Below, one piece after another: positions 11,547-22,005 of a DNA stretch of 64,000 nt. The DNA is from Xiphydria camelus (taxonomy: Eukaryota > Arthropoda > Insecta > Hymenoptera > Xiphydriidae), in NCBI GenBank assembly GCA_963678675.1, contig OY783200.1:11880786-11944785 (forward strand). Direction: 5' to 3'. The position numbers and the translations under genes were made by a program. The notes beneath the pieces are model-generated. The model was given only the letters and a program-made list of their open reading frames with translations, did not search any database and was not told the DNA's origin. Within the stretch, counting starts at the first letter, position 1. Each line of letters opens with the position of its first letter.

Positions 11547-11652
11547 TTCGACCGCCGAGAGATGAAGCGCGAAAAACTCAGTCTAAACGTTCAAGCACTA
11601 CGGAATCCATATGCGCTCGGCGTTTTTCGCGCTTCTTCTCTCGGCGGTCGAA
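11547..11652. repeat. Small foldback MITE
   Basis: Arms TTCGACCGCCGAGAGA...GCGCGAAAAAC are inverted at the right end, around a loop of about 40 bases. Non-coding. Confidence 0.75.
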
Positions 11653-11731
11653 CTATATAGGTATATACTTTCAAATAGAAATGTGGGTACATACATTTTA
11701 AAAATTTGTCTTTAAAATAATTTTCATACTT

Positions 11732-13775
11732 TTATAGAATAGGGATTGCTATAAAACTATCATTATAAGCAGAAACAATGCATTTGCCATATATGTCGGT
11801 AATAGACCAAATTTTAAGTTGTGAGATATTTTTTACCACAAAAATATTTAATTCGCTTGAAGGGTACGGAAGTGAATATAAATTTGAGTAATTATGAAAT
11901 TCTTTTCCAATTATGTAAATCCCATTGTCTTTAGATTTTACGATATTATCTATTTCAATAACTTTATCCCCGTCTTTAGTTAAAGTATAACAATCAGCTT
12001 TAGAGTGACTTACTACCGATAAACATAGGCCATAAAAGTTGATTCTTAAAAATTGTTCATGCCATTCAAAATTTTCGTGATGAATAAGCGGCCCTTTTGT
12101 GTGCTGACTATTAACTTCTACAACTGCAGTGTCATACTTTATTGGCTCTGATATTAATAAACTGTGTTCAGAAAGTCTGCGATGAATTTGTTGTAAAGGA
12201 TTAGAAGGTCGTTTACTAATTAAGGATTTTAACTGCCCTAAATAATTTTCGAAGGGAAAAGCAGAAAAGTTATCCAGTTTACCAAACAATTCAACATCGT
12301 CGCAGATATGTGAGAATAAATGGACATTATACACCATAAATTCTAGACCATAAAGCTCTTTTAAATTATTTATAAAGACATTTATGACATCCCTAACAAA
12401 TTGTATTCCAAATTTTGTTATATGTTTTGTACACAACAGTATAGACACAGAAAAGCTAAATAAAATAAAATTTTCATAAACAGCAATATCTACTATGTCT
12501 TTTAAAACACAGGGGCCTAAATAAACTAAAAAAGTTCTAAATTAGGTGGCTTTCCAATGTTGCAATTCATCTAATGACCGAGGTTTTCTATTAAATTCGA
12601 TTGGCATTGAATTTCGAAAAGCGAGTAAACTTTCAGAAATATGTTTTACTTTTTGACCAGGCAGTTTAGTTTTTAATGGGCCTCCAATCCAAGTATTCAA
12701 AAGCTTTTTCATAATTCCCAAACATACATTATGCATGTAGTCTATTGGAAAAGTTTGAATTAGATCGATGGGTAATTCAATTAAGGGAGTGTGAGAAATG
12801 TGATGTTCTTCATCCAATTGTTGACGAAAAGATTCATTTGTCCGTTTACGGCACTGTAAGCCATCCAAAACAATTTTATTTTTAAAATATTGTCCATGCA
12901 CAGTGCATTTATCACACGCAGAGTACCCTGTGTGTGATTTTGTACATTTTAGATACGCCCTTGCAGGGGGCGTCACATACGAAGCTATGAACCTCAAGTT
13001 TACAATTTTGTTTTGATGGACTAACAAAGCCATTATTTAACAAATCATTCAGCTCGTCAACAAATGGCTTAAGAAATAAATCGAGAGGTTTCGGCTTACT
13101 TTTACCACAAAAAATAGACACTGTAAACGGGCTGCTGCATGGGATATTTTTAACTATGGCTAAAATTGGCCAAAACTGTAATTTAGAGCTCTTAAATAAT
13201 GGGATGCCGTCAACATTAAACCCGAGTTGCAACTCATTAACATTATCGAAATTAAATTTAGACAGCCCATTTTTTATTCCAAAATAAATAAATTGACCAG
13301 TCTCTACATTAGAGACAGTGGTACTAGAAGGAGTGGAAAGTAAAGTGCGGCTATCAAGGGGTAGCTCAGGATGGAATGGAGAAAGCAAATGAAGAAGATC
13401 TGTTAAGGGAGTTTGAGAGATTTTATGAGTTAAAGACCATTGAGTTAATTTACTAAACAGCGTTTGAGATGTACTAGAAGCATCCACCTCAGATTTTGTA
13501 TTTGGAAAATTATGTATGTCTCTGTCATCATCAGTATCACTAGAGAATAAAATTTCGAGATTTGGAGTGACAGTAGTAATGTTAGTAAACTCACTTTTAT
13601 CTTCGCTGACAATGGGATTATTTAAAAAATTCTTATTACCTAAAACTTCCGATCCATTTCTGACAAATTGGTTTGTAGCTTCTGACACCCTTCTACACAT
13701 TTGCCTTCGCCCTACAAGTTCTTTCAACTTACGTTTAGACATTTTAAGTATAAAAATAAACGAAATAGTAAACAA
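11732..13775 (-). pseudogene. tnp2-like (EnSpm/CACTA-type) transposase, two disabling lesions
   Basis: One protein is split over three frames. The N-terminal part (from Met at 13742, MSKRKLKELVGRRQMCRR) contains LGFNVDGIPLFKSSKLQFWPIL, the characteristic block of tnp2-like transposases. The frame breaks inside a run of five C near 12966-12970 and resumes as ARAYLKCTKSHTGYSACDKC, a zinc-ribbon-like Cys pair. It continues through DYMHNVCLGIMKKLL. An in-frame TAA at 12541-12543 replaces a sense codon after LDELQHWKAT; homologous-looking sequence runs on as FRTFLVYLGPCVLKD to the natural end near 11732. The superfamily assignment rests on motif memory, not a search. The gene follows the DUF4806 gene directly on the same strand. 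Confidence 0.65.
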
Positions 13776-14576
13776 TATTTTTACACTTTAATCGTCACGT
13801 TCAACAGGCATCTTCTGCATTCGCTGCTTCGCATGCTTTAACCACACTTTCACTGCCTGTTCAACTTCGCTTTAAGTAGCAACAGGAGATTTAATCTGTA
13901 CCGCACCTGTAACAAAAAATAACAATAAATTTCTAAGTTTATTTACCAATCTAGGTATATTCAAAATTAACCCCTGCCCACCACCTTTAAACCATTTATT
14001 TTATATCCATAAACGCTAATTTTGTATTTTACACCCTGATGTGTATTTAGAAATATTCTCGGAAATATTTTATTATAATATAGGTACTTACGTATGATAG
14101 TCGAATTTAGTTTAGTTGTTCCAAAGGCTTTTTTATTGGATTTTTCACTCCTCTGTCTCGCAAAATTAAATCCTGTCGCCAATTTATTGGTTATTACTGT
14201 TCGCAGTATGCGATTTACTAATCCAGTTATTCCAGTACCACCCAAACTTGCTAAATAGGAAGCCTATAACATATTTTAATAGATAAGTTAAAAATTTTAT
14301 ATATGTACTGCTAATAAATCTTTACCAAGTCATTCAGTTTTTCTTGGGAACTCAAATATTCCTCTAACAATTGAAAATTAAGATAATCTTTTAATGGCAA
14401 AATCGCGGGTATGTCATTTGGCATGGAAACAGTAACCAAACTTTTCGACTGTTTTAAAATTGCCTTTACTTCTTTCACCTCTTCCCGTAATTTTCGCACT
14501 TCTCTATAGATATCTTCTAAACCTCAAATAATAAAAATAAAGTTAATCCATAAATAATAACATAAATTTTGTGGTA

Positions 14577-15060
14577 CAGGATAGGTAAGCGCCGCAAGTG
14601 GAGGGATCCCTACATACAATAGGGGACTTGCACATATTTTTTTAACATCATAAATGGATTGAACATGTAAAAAAATGTGGGACGTGTTTTTTTATTTTTT
14701 TTCTGACGCGAAATTAAGCCGTAAGAAATTAATAAAGTTTGCGATAAATCCCGCCCACTTGAAACAGCCGGTCGAGCGGCACGCCGTGCCGTGACGTCAC
14801 TATCCTAGATATAGATATACTAGAAGGCCTGCAGGCGGACCGTTACCATGTACAGTGACGTCACTATACATGGTAACTAGTGCCGCCCATAACGCGGAGT
14901 TTCACTGGGGAGACGTGGCCATGCTACTTTTAAAGTAATGTTTTTGGGGTAGAAGTTTTTTTATCAAGTTTTTACTATTGGTACTGTGTTTTGAATAACT
15001 TTAACTATTATGTTTGCTGTGTTTCATACTAAATAAAATTTTATGCAAGTTCCCTATTAT
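14577..15060. repeat. Inserted element in a DUF4806 intron
   Basis: AATAGGGGACTTGCA at 14621 is inverted with one mismatch near 15043-15057. The core is GC-richer and holds two TGACGTCACTAT phrases, one next to an ACCATGTACAGTGACGTCACTATACATGGT palindrome (given in full only as positions about 14846-14877). Non-coding. Confidence 0.5.
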
Positions 15061-15227
15061 ACAGGTGATACAAAGTTTATAAGATATACTTACTAATATT
15101 TGCACCCGCATTTCCAACTGGAGTTCTTGTAGTAAGTTCTATGTTTCTGACCAATCGAGAATTTGTAACCTGACTAACTTTAGCAGGTTCGATAAAATTG
15201 ACCTGAGATGTGGAACTGCCTAATAAA

Positions 15228-15870
15228 GAATGATGTTCTATTTAACTGAATAAAAGTAGAATGTTCCAGGCAGCAGAGGTACTATAATAAATAAGTATTA
15301 TAGAGCCCTTGTGCACATTAATTAATTTTAAAATACAGCTTTTTTCTATTTTCTATGCACCCTGTATAATATAAATAAAATATATATTTGGGCTTTGTTA
15401 ATGTCATCTATGAAAATGAAATATACATTATACACACAAACAAACAAAAAATAAACTACAAAAGACAACATAGGTTTAGGAATTTATGAGGAAATTTTGG
15501 GTCCACCATTTTTAACCAATCGGATATGTTTACCAAAAAATATCCGAAAATTTTTCATGTGTCATACCTATAAGTAGGGAGTGAAAATTATTTGACGTTT
15601 TTTTATGTATATAGTTGATTGTTATTTTTAAATCTTAAAAAAATGTCGTTTCATTAAATATTTTGGTCCAAAATTTCCTTACCGAATCTCCCACATGTTT
15701 GAATTAAGAACTGAAAATTTGTTCTTGGTCACAAATATTTTTCAAGAAAATTACTCAGGTATTACTCAGGTATTTCAACATATTTGGGTACTCGGACAAA
15801 TTTTTGAAAATAATCCAAATAGGTACATAGGGAGATTACTACTAGATTTAATTCAATTTAAATTATACAC
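15228..15870. other. Intron 1 of the DUF4806 gene
   Basis: AT-rich. It shows a partial inverted pair (AATTTTGGTCCACC near 15497 and TTGGTCCAAAATTTCC near 15663), which may be an old foldback. A short ORF here is chance. Confidence 0.35.
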
Positions 15871-16201
15871 ACCACATTTAAAAAATTTTCTTTTGACACT
15901 GGAAAGCGTCCATGTACTCTCATCAGGTTCTTCCGGTAAAGTTAAAGCTTTGTTAAAACTGGAAGAAGTTTTATAAGGTGGCCAAAAAACTTAATGTTTG
16001 AGTGGAGTAAACCAAGAAGAATGCACCAAACCTATTGTACTATTTTCCGAGAATTCCACTCCTACATATGCCACACACATTTGTGAAATATAGATTAAGA
16101 ATATAACTACTCACCTACAAATAAAAACTGAATTTAAAATAAATGTATAGTAATTAAGGAACCACAACCTCAACGTACAGACGAATTTAATTATCTGTAT
16201 G

Positions 16202-16419
16202 TACACCCGGGGACACGGTATCTGTCGCTGGTGACTTTTTTTAAACGTCATTTTTAAACGTACTAACCAATAATTAATAATCCTTATGCTTTCATTAACG
16301 AGAGTAGACGCCACCGTAGCTAATGAGCGCATGAGAATTAATTATTCATTGGTTATAGTACGTTTAAAAATAACGTTTAAAAAAAGTCACCAGCGACAGA
16401 TACCGTGTCCCCGGGTGTA
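16202..16419. mobile_element. MITE family A, copy 4
   Basis: The termini are TACACCCGGGGACACGG and its inverse. The element matches family A at 312-749 with a slightly different subfamily end (GGGGACACGG instead of GGCTCACGG). Confidence 0.85.
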
Positions 16420-16460
16420 CCTATAAAATCAAACTCAAAACAGTGTCGCCTACCTATAGG

Positions 16461-16675
16461 TACACCCGGGGACACGGTATCTGTCGCTGGTGACTTTTTT
16501 TAAACGTTATTTTTAAACGTACTAACCAATGAATAATTAATTCTCATGCGCTCATTAGCTACGGTGGCGTCTACTCTCGTTAATGAAAGCATGAGGATTA
16601 TTAATTATTGGTTAGTACGTTTAAAAATAACGTTTAAAAAAAGTCACCAGCGACAGATGCCGTGTCCCCGGGTGT
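16461..16675. mobile_element. MITE family A, copy 5, inverted relative to copy 4
   Basis: Same subfamily as 16202-16419, opposite orientation, only 41 bases away. Together the two form a larger inverted structure. Confidence 0.85.
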
Positions 16676-16695
16676 ACTTAATACCATGAATACTT

Positions 16696-16858
16696 ATAGC
16701 GAATTCGGTTATTTGCTCTTAGAGTGCTCCGAGTCAGGGTTTCAACTTATACACGTGTAAATCGAAATGCGTAAGACGTAAATCTAGTGGTTTTTTCGTG
16801 TGAATAGGTTGGAATCTTGATTCGGAGTACTCCAAGAGCAAATAACCGAATTCGCTAT
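16696..16858. repeat. Foldback MITE
   Basis: ATAGCGAATTCGGTTATTTG is inverted at the right end. The arms extend over the CTCTTAGAGTGCTCCGA region with a few mismatches. Non-coding. Confidence 0.8.
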
Positions 16859-17173
16859 TACCCAAGCAAAGATGGGTATAACGAATAACGAAATATCTCG
16901 CAAAAAAACAAAAAACTCACTCGCATTCACGAACTGAAACTAGTAGTAGTGCAACCATGGTTGAAGAAATAAAAAAGGCGCGAATTTTAAAGTATTACGC
17001 GAGTAGTTTTAGAACATAAAAAAGGGCAAAGAGGCGGGGGTTTCTTAAATAATAAAAACGATAATAATTTATATTAAATAGCATGTGTGAGTACGTATTC
17101 AATTATTTATTGTTGATGATAAAAATATTTTCTACTTTTATTAAATAAATAATAACTGAAAAAAATGCTTTAT

Positions 17174-17278
17174 AAAGGTAGATAGAAGTATAGTATATAC
17201 TATACTCCTATCTACATTTATAGTATATACTATATATACAGTATATAGTATATACTATACTTCTATCTACCTTTATAG
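17174..17278. repeat. AT-rich palindrome
   Basis: TATAAAGGTAGATAGAAGTA is inverted at 17259-17278, around alternating TATACTATA units. Cruciform-prone sequence with no coding capacity. Confidence 0.65.
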
Positions 17279-17339
17279 GAGAATATATAAGTCGGTGTTT
17301 TTTATACTTTTAAATATATATATCATATATCACCAAGAA

Positions 17340-17480
17340 AAGTCGGCAATATGACGCCATTAAATGACATCATAAATTCGTCATATACCTAAATGACGTC
17401 ATAATATCGTCAGTTATTGGTCGACTGACGTGATTGAACCAGTGATGACCAGATTTTGACGTCATTTTGACGTGCGTCTG
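17340..17480. repeat. Clustered TGACGTCA-type half sites
   Basis: ATGACGCCAT, ATGACATCAT, ATGACGTCAT and GACGTCAT recur about every 25-60 bases. They could be degenerate repeat arms. CREB/ATF binding would be speculation. Confidence 0.35.
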
Positions 17481-17530
17481 CGGACTGGGGATATTTTGAA
17501 ATGCAACCACCCAGATCGAAAAGTTCCTCC

Positions 17531-17905
17531 AGAATTGCGGTACAATGCCACGATAGAAATATCAGGTTCTACCGACATGACGTGCTTCGACAAGGTCTGC
17601 ATCAACTTTGGCGGTATATTGGCGGCCTTGGCAGCACTGCACTAATCCTGTGGCACACTTTTCCACATTATTGCGGTAGTATAGCTGCACAGCGTTCCGG
17701 TAATATACCGTCTTCCTGTACTGACAGTGTACTGGCAGATACATGCATTTTGCCTCCAATATATATGCCAGAATTTAAAATCTCTAGAATTGCGGTAAAA
17801 TGCCACGGTAGGAATATCAGGTTCTACCGACACGACGTGCTTCGACAAGGTCTGCATCAACTTTGGCGGTATATTGGCGTCACTGCACTAATCCTGTGGC
17901 AGACT
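17531..17905 (+). repeat. Direct repeat pair of ~105 bp
   Basis: AGAATTGCGGTACAATGCCACG...GGCGGTATATTGGCG (key ends only) occurs at 17531-17632 and again at 17788-17876, about 257 bases apart and over 90 percent alike by eye. The ORF spanning both is therefore itself repetitive and is not called as a gene. Confidence 0.7.
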
Positions 17906-18375
17906 TTTCTATCTGGGCACGTGATAATCTAGTAAAACTATCTCCCTCGCACTCGTTCCTAATTGGCATACCTAAGTGCGTTTTTCTACCTTTTTGATGA
18001 CAATTTTTGATCTTTCACAATCTAGTAGAAATAAATGCACTCATAACTTTGTGAATAATGATTTTTTCGAACCGTCTCTTTTTCGCATGTTATTGAATAT
18101 GTATACGGATTACAAATTAAATTTAAAAATATAAATATTTCTTAAGTTAAGGCCGAATTACTAAAAAAGGTCAGAAAAAGTAAATTTTTCAGAAATTTGT
18201 TAGAGAAATTTGTCCACCAGGGTATCGGGATAATCAGATCCTAACAATGCTCAAGGCCTCGTCTCCGCGAACCGCTAGACGGTCAATTTTAGAGTTTGGT
18301 AACGCTTCTCGACGATCCGTCCCAGGAAGGAAGTTCGTTCTTGGATTCAGGACGGTAGACGATTGCGAGCAATCA

Positions 18376-19170
18376 TTAATTCGGGTTTAAGTAACCCAGG
18401 TCTACGGGTAACGCAAGCGTTACTCCCCTAGCGACTCTGACTTTACTCCCATGCTTTTCCCGCTGGACCGAAAGATCATCCGGGACATCCTCATCGCCGT
18501 AGTATTCCGAATATTCTACGCCCTGGTCTCCTCGAGTCTTGTTCCTCAACGGGTCCTTCGTCGTCGTAGTCATCAAGCGCGCGATCATGCTCTCTCGTTC
18601 GAAAACCCTTCGCTCGTTTTTATTTTTTTCAGAGAGACATGGATGGAAGCCGAATCGGGAGAAGCGTTCCTCATGAGATGCTCGAGGAATCTTGGACCGG
18701 TAAGAGTATCGTCTCTCGATCCTTTGACCTCTTTTCTTCTTCAATTTGCCACGTCTGCCTTTCTTCGAGCTCTTGGACGACTCACTAGGGAATCCCCTCG
18801 AGGTTCTTTCATCCTTCGAGGCGTCTACTGGGTATCTCTTCCATTGCGGAGCCGGCGTTCCGATTCCGGTGAGTTTACCGAATGTCTTTCGCATTCTTTG
18901 CGACTCCAGGGCATCCTTCGCCAGCTTCCTGGCCAAGATTTGAGCGGGAGGAGGCCGGCGGGGGTTAGAGACGAACGCCTTGACATAGGTCGTTCTCCCG
19001 CGACGAATTTTGCGAGGACCCCGAAGCATCTCCTTCCTCGGCTCGAGAGAGATCTTTCTGTCGCTGAGAATATCTCGCGAGCCCGTCTCGTCGCGGTTGG
19101 AACTCGTTTTTGTGGCGGATCGACTTGGGAGAGCGAGATTCGCACGTTTCTCGATGGATGCTGCGCGCAT
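18376..19170 (-). CDS. Possible basic, secreted-looking protein (hypothetical)
   Basis: The minus-strand ORF of 264 codons from the ATG at 19170 ends at TAA (18376). It is very basic, rich in Lys-Arg pairs (SSKKGRRGKLKKKRG), with an acidic patch EYSEYYGDEDVPDD near the C-terminus. The frame stays open upstream to about 19222 and reads CRFCAIITLLIHPMRAAS, which looks like the core and cleavage site of a signal peptide. A CAG at 19205-19207 could be the acceptor joining it to an unseen first exon, although its pyrimidine tract is poor. If real, this would be a secreted precursor with many dibasic sites. The alternative is a chance ORF in a GC-rich island; an overlapping plus-strand ORF of 244 codons shows that stops are rare here. 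I do not recognise a family. Confidence 0.35.
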   Translation of the reverse strand: MRAASIEKRANLALPSRSATKTSSNRDETGSRDILSDRKISLEPRKEMLRGPRKIRRGRTTYVKAFVSNPRRPPPAQILARKLAKDALESQRMRKTFGKLTGIGTPAPQWKRYPVDASKDERTSRGFPSESSKSSKKGRRGKLKKKRGQRIERRYSYRSKIPRASHEERFSRFGFHPCLSEKNKNERRVFERESMIARLMTTTTKDPLRNKTRGDQGVEYSEYYGDEDVPDDLSVQREKHGSKVRVARGVTLALPVDLGYLNPN

Positions 19171-19506
19171 CGGGTGGATCAGTAGCGTGATGATCGCGCA
19201 GAACCTGCACGGATGTTTCTTTCACGTGTGTCTCTTTCAGAAGACGGATGGCTCGAAATTGCACATTTATCGCGGGTGAAGAATTACCCGACGAAGCTCA
19301 GTCGCATTCCTCCGAGAGGTGGATCGACCGGACGACCGATGCCATGAGTGTTCGAGTATCGGAGGACAGCGTGGTATCATCGGCGAGCGAAAACCCTGTC
19401 ATGCTTCTCCGTCCGCGGCATCTGCCGTCGTTTGTTCGCACAGCCGTTCTTTTGGTTCTCGCTAATTTAGATCTTGTAGTCGACAGAGAGAGGCAGAGAG
19501 GGAGGG

Positions 19507-19530
19507 GAGAGAGAGAGAGAGAGAGAGAGA
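19507..19530. repeat. (GA)n microsatellite
   Basis: Twelve GA units within a GC-rich stretch. Confidence 0.9.
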
Positions 19531-19699
19531 CATGTGCATCGAGCTGGAGTAGTCGGACCCCGTTTGCCTCCCGTTCCTCGTCTTACCTTAAACGACCCGT
19601 AGATCGCTCCCCGACGTACCGGGAGTACGAGAGGGAGTTGGTGGCGCGATCAAAGTGTCTTGACGCAATGCCAAGAACGGACGTCGGCCTCAATTAGTC

Positions 19700-20409
19700 G
19701 GATATTACGCTTAAATATTCTGCGCGCGCGAATGGACCGCGTTGATATCGCGAAAGTGTACATCGTAGATGCTTTCGAATCTTCGAGCGCCGAGCGTGAG
19801 GGACCTCTTCGGGACAAGTGCGACCCTCTCGAAAATTCCTGCAAGAAGATGTATGCGGGAACTTGTATGATTATCCAAGAAAAATTCTTGTAGAGAACTG
19901 GAACAGGAAAAGATTTGATCATGCATAAACAATTCGTAAAACAACTCACAGGATGTAATAAATTTGCAAGCTTTCTACAAGTCACACATTATGTGACTAT
20001 TTCTTGGAGGAAGTCACATGAAGATATTATATGTAGCATTTTTGTGAGAAAATCTTACAAGATCCTGTCAAGTATCTTGGATGATTTGCAATTTCTTACA
20101 TAGATCCTATGTGATCTTGAAAGGACCGAGTTGGAATTACTAATTACCGTATGAGCCTCTTGTGTGTGTAGGAATCTTACATTACTCCGTATGATCTTGC
20201 ATAAACGAACCCATAACAACCGTCGCTGATGCAAGTCTCTTATAGAATTCTGACAAGTTCTTGTGCATTACCTTTGTATAATCTTACGAGATTCTTTCAT
20301 CGATTTAGTACGATCTTTTAACATTCTAGTTCGAACATTCTTGCAAGATTCTACAATGAATCTTGTAGTTATTTTCGAGAGGGGAATTCTGTTGAAAAAA
20401 AAACAATAT
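19700..20409. other. Intergenic, no gene recognised
   Basis: AT-rich sequence with recurrent phrases of the type TCTTGTAAGATTC / GAATCTTGTA in both orientations (for example 20040-20110 and 20330-20370). It is probably an old palindromic repeat. Confidence 0.35.
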
Positions 20410-20813
20410 GTGCGCTTTCACATGGGACCGATGATCAGCGCTAACGATCGGTTGCAACTGATCATCAGTTCTATCTAAATGCTTTCACATGAGACGTATG
20501 ATCAGTCATCAATATGTACCTGGAAAGTGAAGAGCATCGCATCATTGTCGCTTTGTGCGTAAAAAGGTTGATAGAGAGGCGAAAAAAAAATCGCAAAATC
20601 GACAACGCTGTTCCTCTATAAGCGACCGATGATCTGCTTGCATGTGAACAGCTTCGTTCGTTGAATGGCCCTGATGACAAACCGACGATCGGACACGCCA
20701 CGGGCGTGTTTTAATCGGTCGACCGACGGTACGCATTCATGTGAAAGCTACATTTGAAATAATGGACCCTTCTCATCGTCAGCGCTGATCATCGGTCCCA
20801 TGTGAAAGCGCAC
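20410..20813. mobile_element. Foldback element, ~404 bp
   Basis: Arms GTGCGCTTTCACATGGGACC and continuing GATGATCAGCGCT are inverted at the right end (20781-20813). The phrase TTTCACATGRGAC recurs inside. Non-coding. Confidence 0.8.
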
Positions 20814-20839
20814 TACATCGTTATAAAATCGTATAGGAA

Positions 20840-21470
20840 TCTCACGCACATTTCTTATGGAAGCATGGTGTGTATTTGAAATAGCAATTTCAGATACTCG
20901 CGCATTAAAATTTCCCAGATAACACGAATACATATACGAAGCTCCCTAGATACCACAGAAAATTTTGAAAGAGTTCCTTTTGATTTCTTGTATTTTAAAA
21001 TGAGTTCTTTTATGTGCTTTACAATAGTCCTAAATGTATTCTTATTGTGTAATAGGAGAGCTCACTTTTATTTCACCAAATGCGAATTCATTTTCAGGTC
21101 TCTTTATATGTCAAAGGAAGTCCAAAACTCTTCAGAAAATAATCGCAAAATATTCAGAGTTATTTAAAATAATCTTTTTGGCGTTTGGTGAGAATGCGTT
21201 TATCAAAATTAAAGTGTTGTACAGGATTGATTAATTACCTGTACATGTCGTTTTATTTAAAACTGCTAGTAAAATCTTAAAAGATTCTATTTGTTTCCAC
21301 AGATACACATAGAATCCAATACAGTCTTCTTTATCCCTCTCAGATTTTTATAAGTGGGTATTTGGAATTGCTGCGTCAAAAGCGCATCAAATTCCCATGG
21401 GGATGCTATGGGCATTTGTCAAGTTTTCTATGAGAATCTATGAAAATATATATTTTTCCATAGGGAGTAC
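20840..21470. mobile_element. Repeat family F, copy 1
   Basis: The left end carries ...GTGTATTTGAAATAGCAATTTC. The right end carries the inverted GGAATTGCTGCGTCAAAAGC...CATGGG. The same termini bound elements at 31525-33390 and 51922-52860. No transposase is visible. Confidence 0.5.
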
Positions 21471-22005
21471 TGTCTCTCGTATGCTCTCTATCTGAATTAG
21501 ACAGGTTGCGAAAGAGGAGGATTCGGTGTCGATCGAGCCTTTTATCAAATCTTTCCGCACTTCAACTTACGAGAAAGAGTACCTGTGAGATCTTTCTCAA
21601 TTTTTTTGAATGGGTGAAAATGAACTCCTTTGAAGTATCCGTATAAAAAGTCTAAAAGTATTCCTGTATTATATTCTTTCTGTACTTTAAAATACAATTC
21701 TCTTTCAACTCTTTATGAGTAAGGACAACGAATTCCTTAAAAAGTCTGCAAATATTGAGAATTGTTTTATAACTCTTTTCGATTACTCATGCTATCTGGG
21801 TCTTCTTCGTTGATACCTTTCTTATGCACCGTAGAGTGCAGTCTATATTTTCGAGATCTTTATATTTTCATGGCAATAAAATTGGCTTTGAAAGAATCAG
21901 ATTCCAAAGCAATTTTGTACCGGACTTTAATGCATTCGATTAATGCATTCTCGCCAAACATTAAAAGAATCATTTTAGACATCATTTGATTTATAACCCT
22001 TATGA
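21471..22005. other. Intergenic, no gene recognised
   Basis: AT-rich sequence without clear repeat ends; the short ORFs here lack motifs. Confidence 0.35.

Larger units (their letters stand above)
13788..16080 (-). pseudogene. DUF4806-domain protein gene, spliced, with two nonsense codons
   Basis: Five minus-strand exons can be chained. Exon 1 runs from the ATG at 16080 through EFSENSTIGLVHSSW and VFWPPYK to about 15870. Exon 2 ends at a GTAAGT donor at 15094. Exon 3 is 14516-14326 and includes a coiled-coil-like REEVKEVKAIL and LPLKDYLNFQLLEEYL. Exon 4 is 14263-14092 and includes LASLGGTGITGLVNRIL, the core of DUF4806. Exon 5 is 13906-13788 and ends in AVKVWLKHAKQRMQK. The 62-base intron between exons 3 and 4 is exact (GTAAAG..TTATAG). 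In-frame TAA codons occur in exon 1 (before VFWPPYK) and exon 5 (13872-13874). DUF4806 is common in insect transposable elements and its role is unknown. A foldback element sits in the intron between exons 2 and 3. Confidence 0.65.

Noticed and set aside
17340..17480. CREB-site cluster as an enhancer
   Set aside because: The TGACGTCA-like phrases look like worn inverted repeats and there is no gene nearby on either side.
17501..17932. 143-codon ORF
   Set aside because: It is composed of two copies of a DNA-level direct repeat that also reads open on the other strand; no protein motif.
18451..19185. 244-codon plus-strand ORF
   Set aside because: It overlaps the minus ORF, has a skewed Ser/Arg/Leu composition typical of antisense frames, and lacks motifs.
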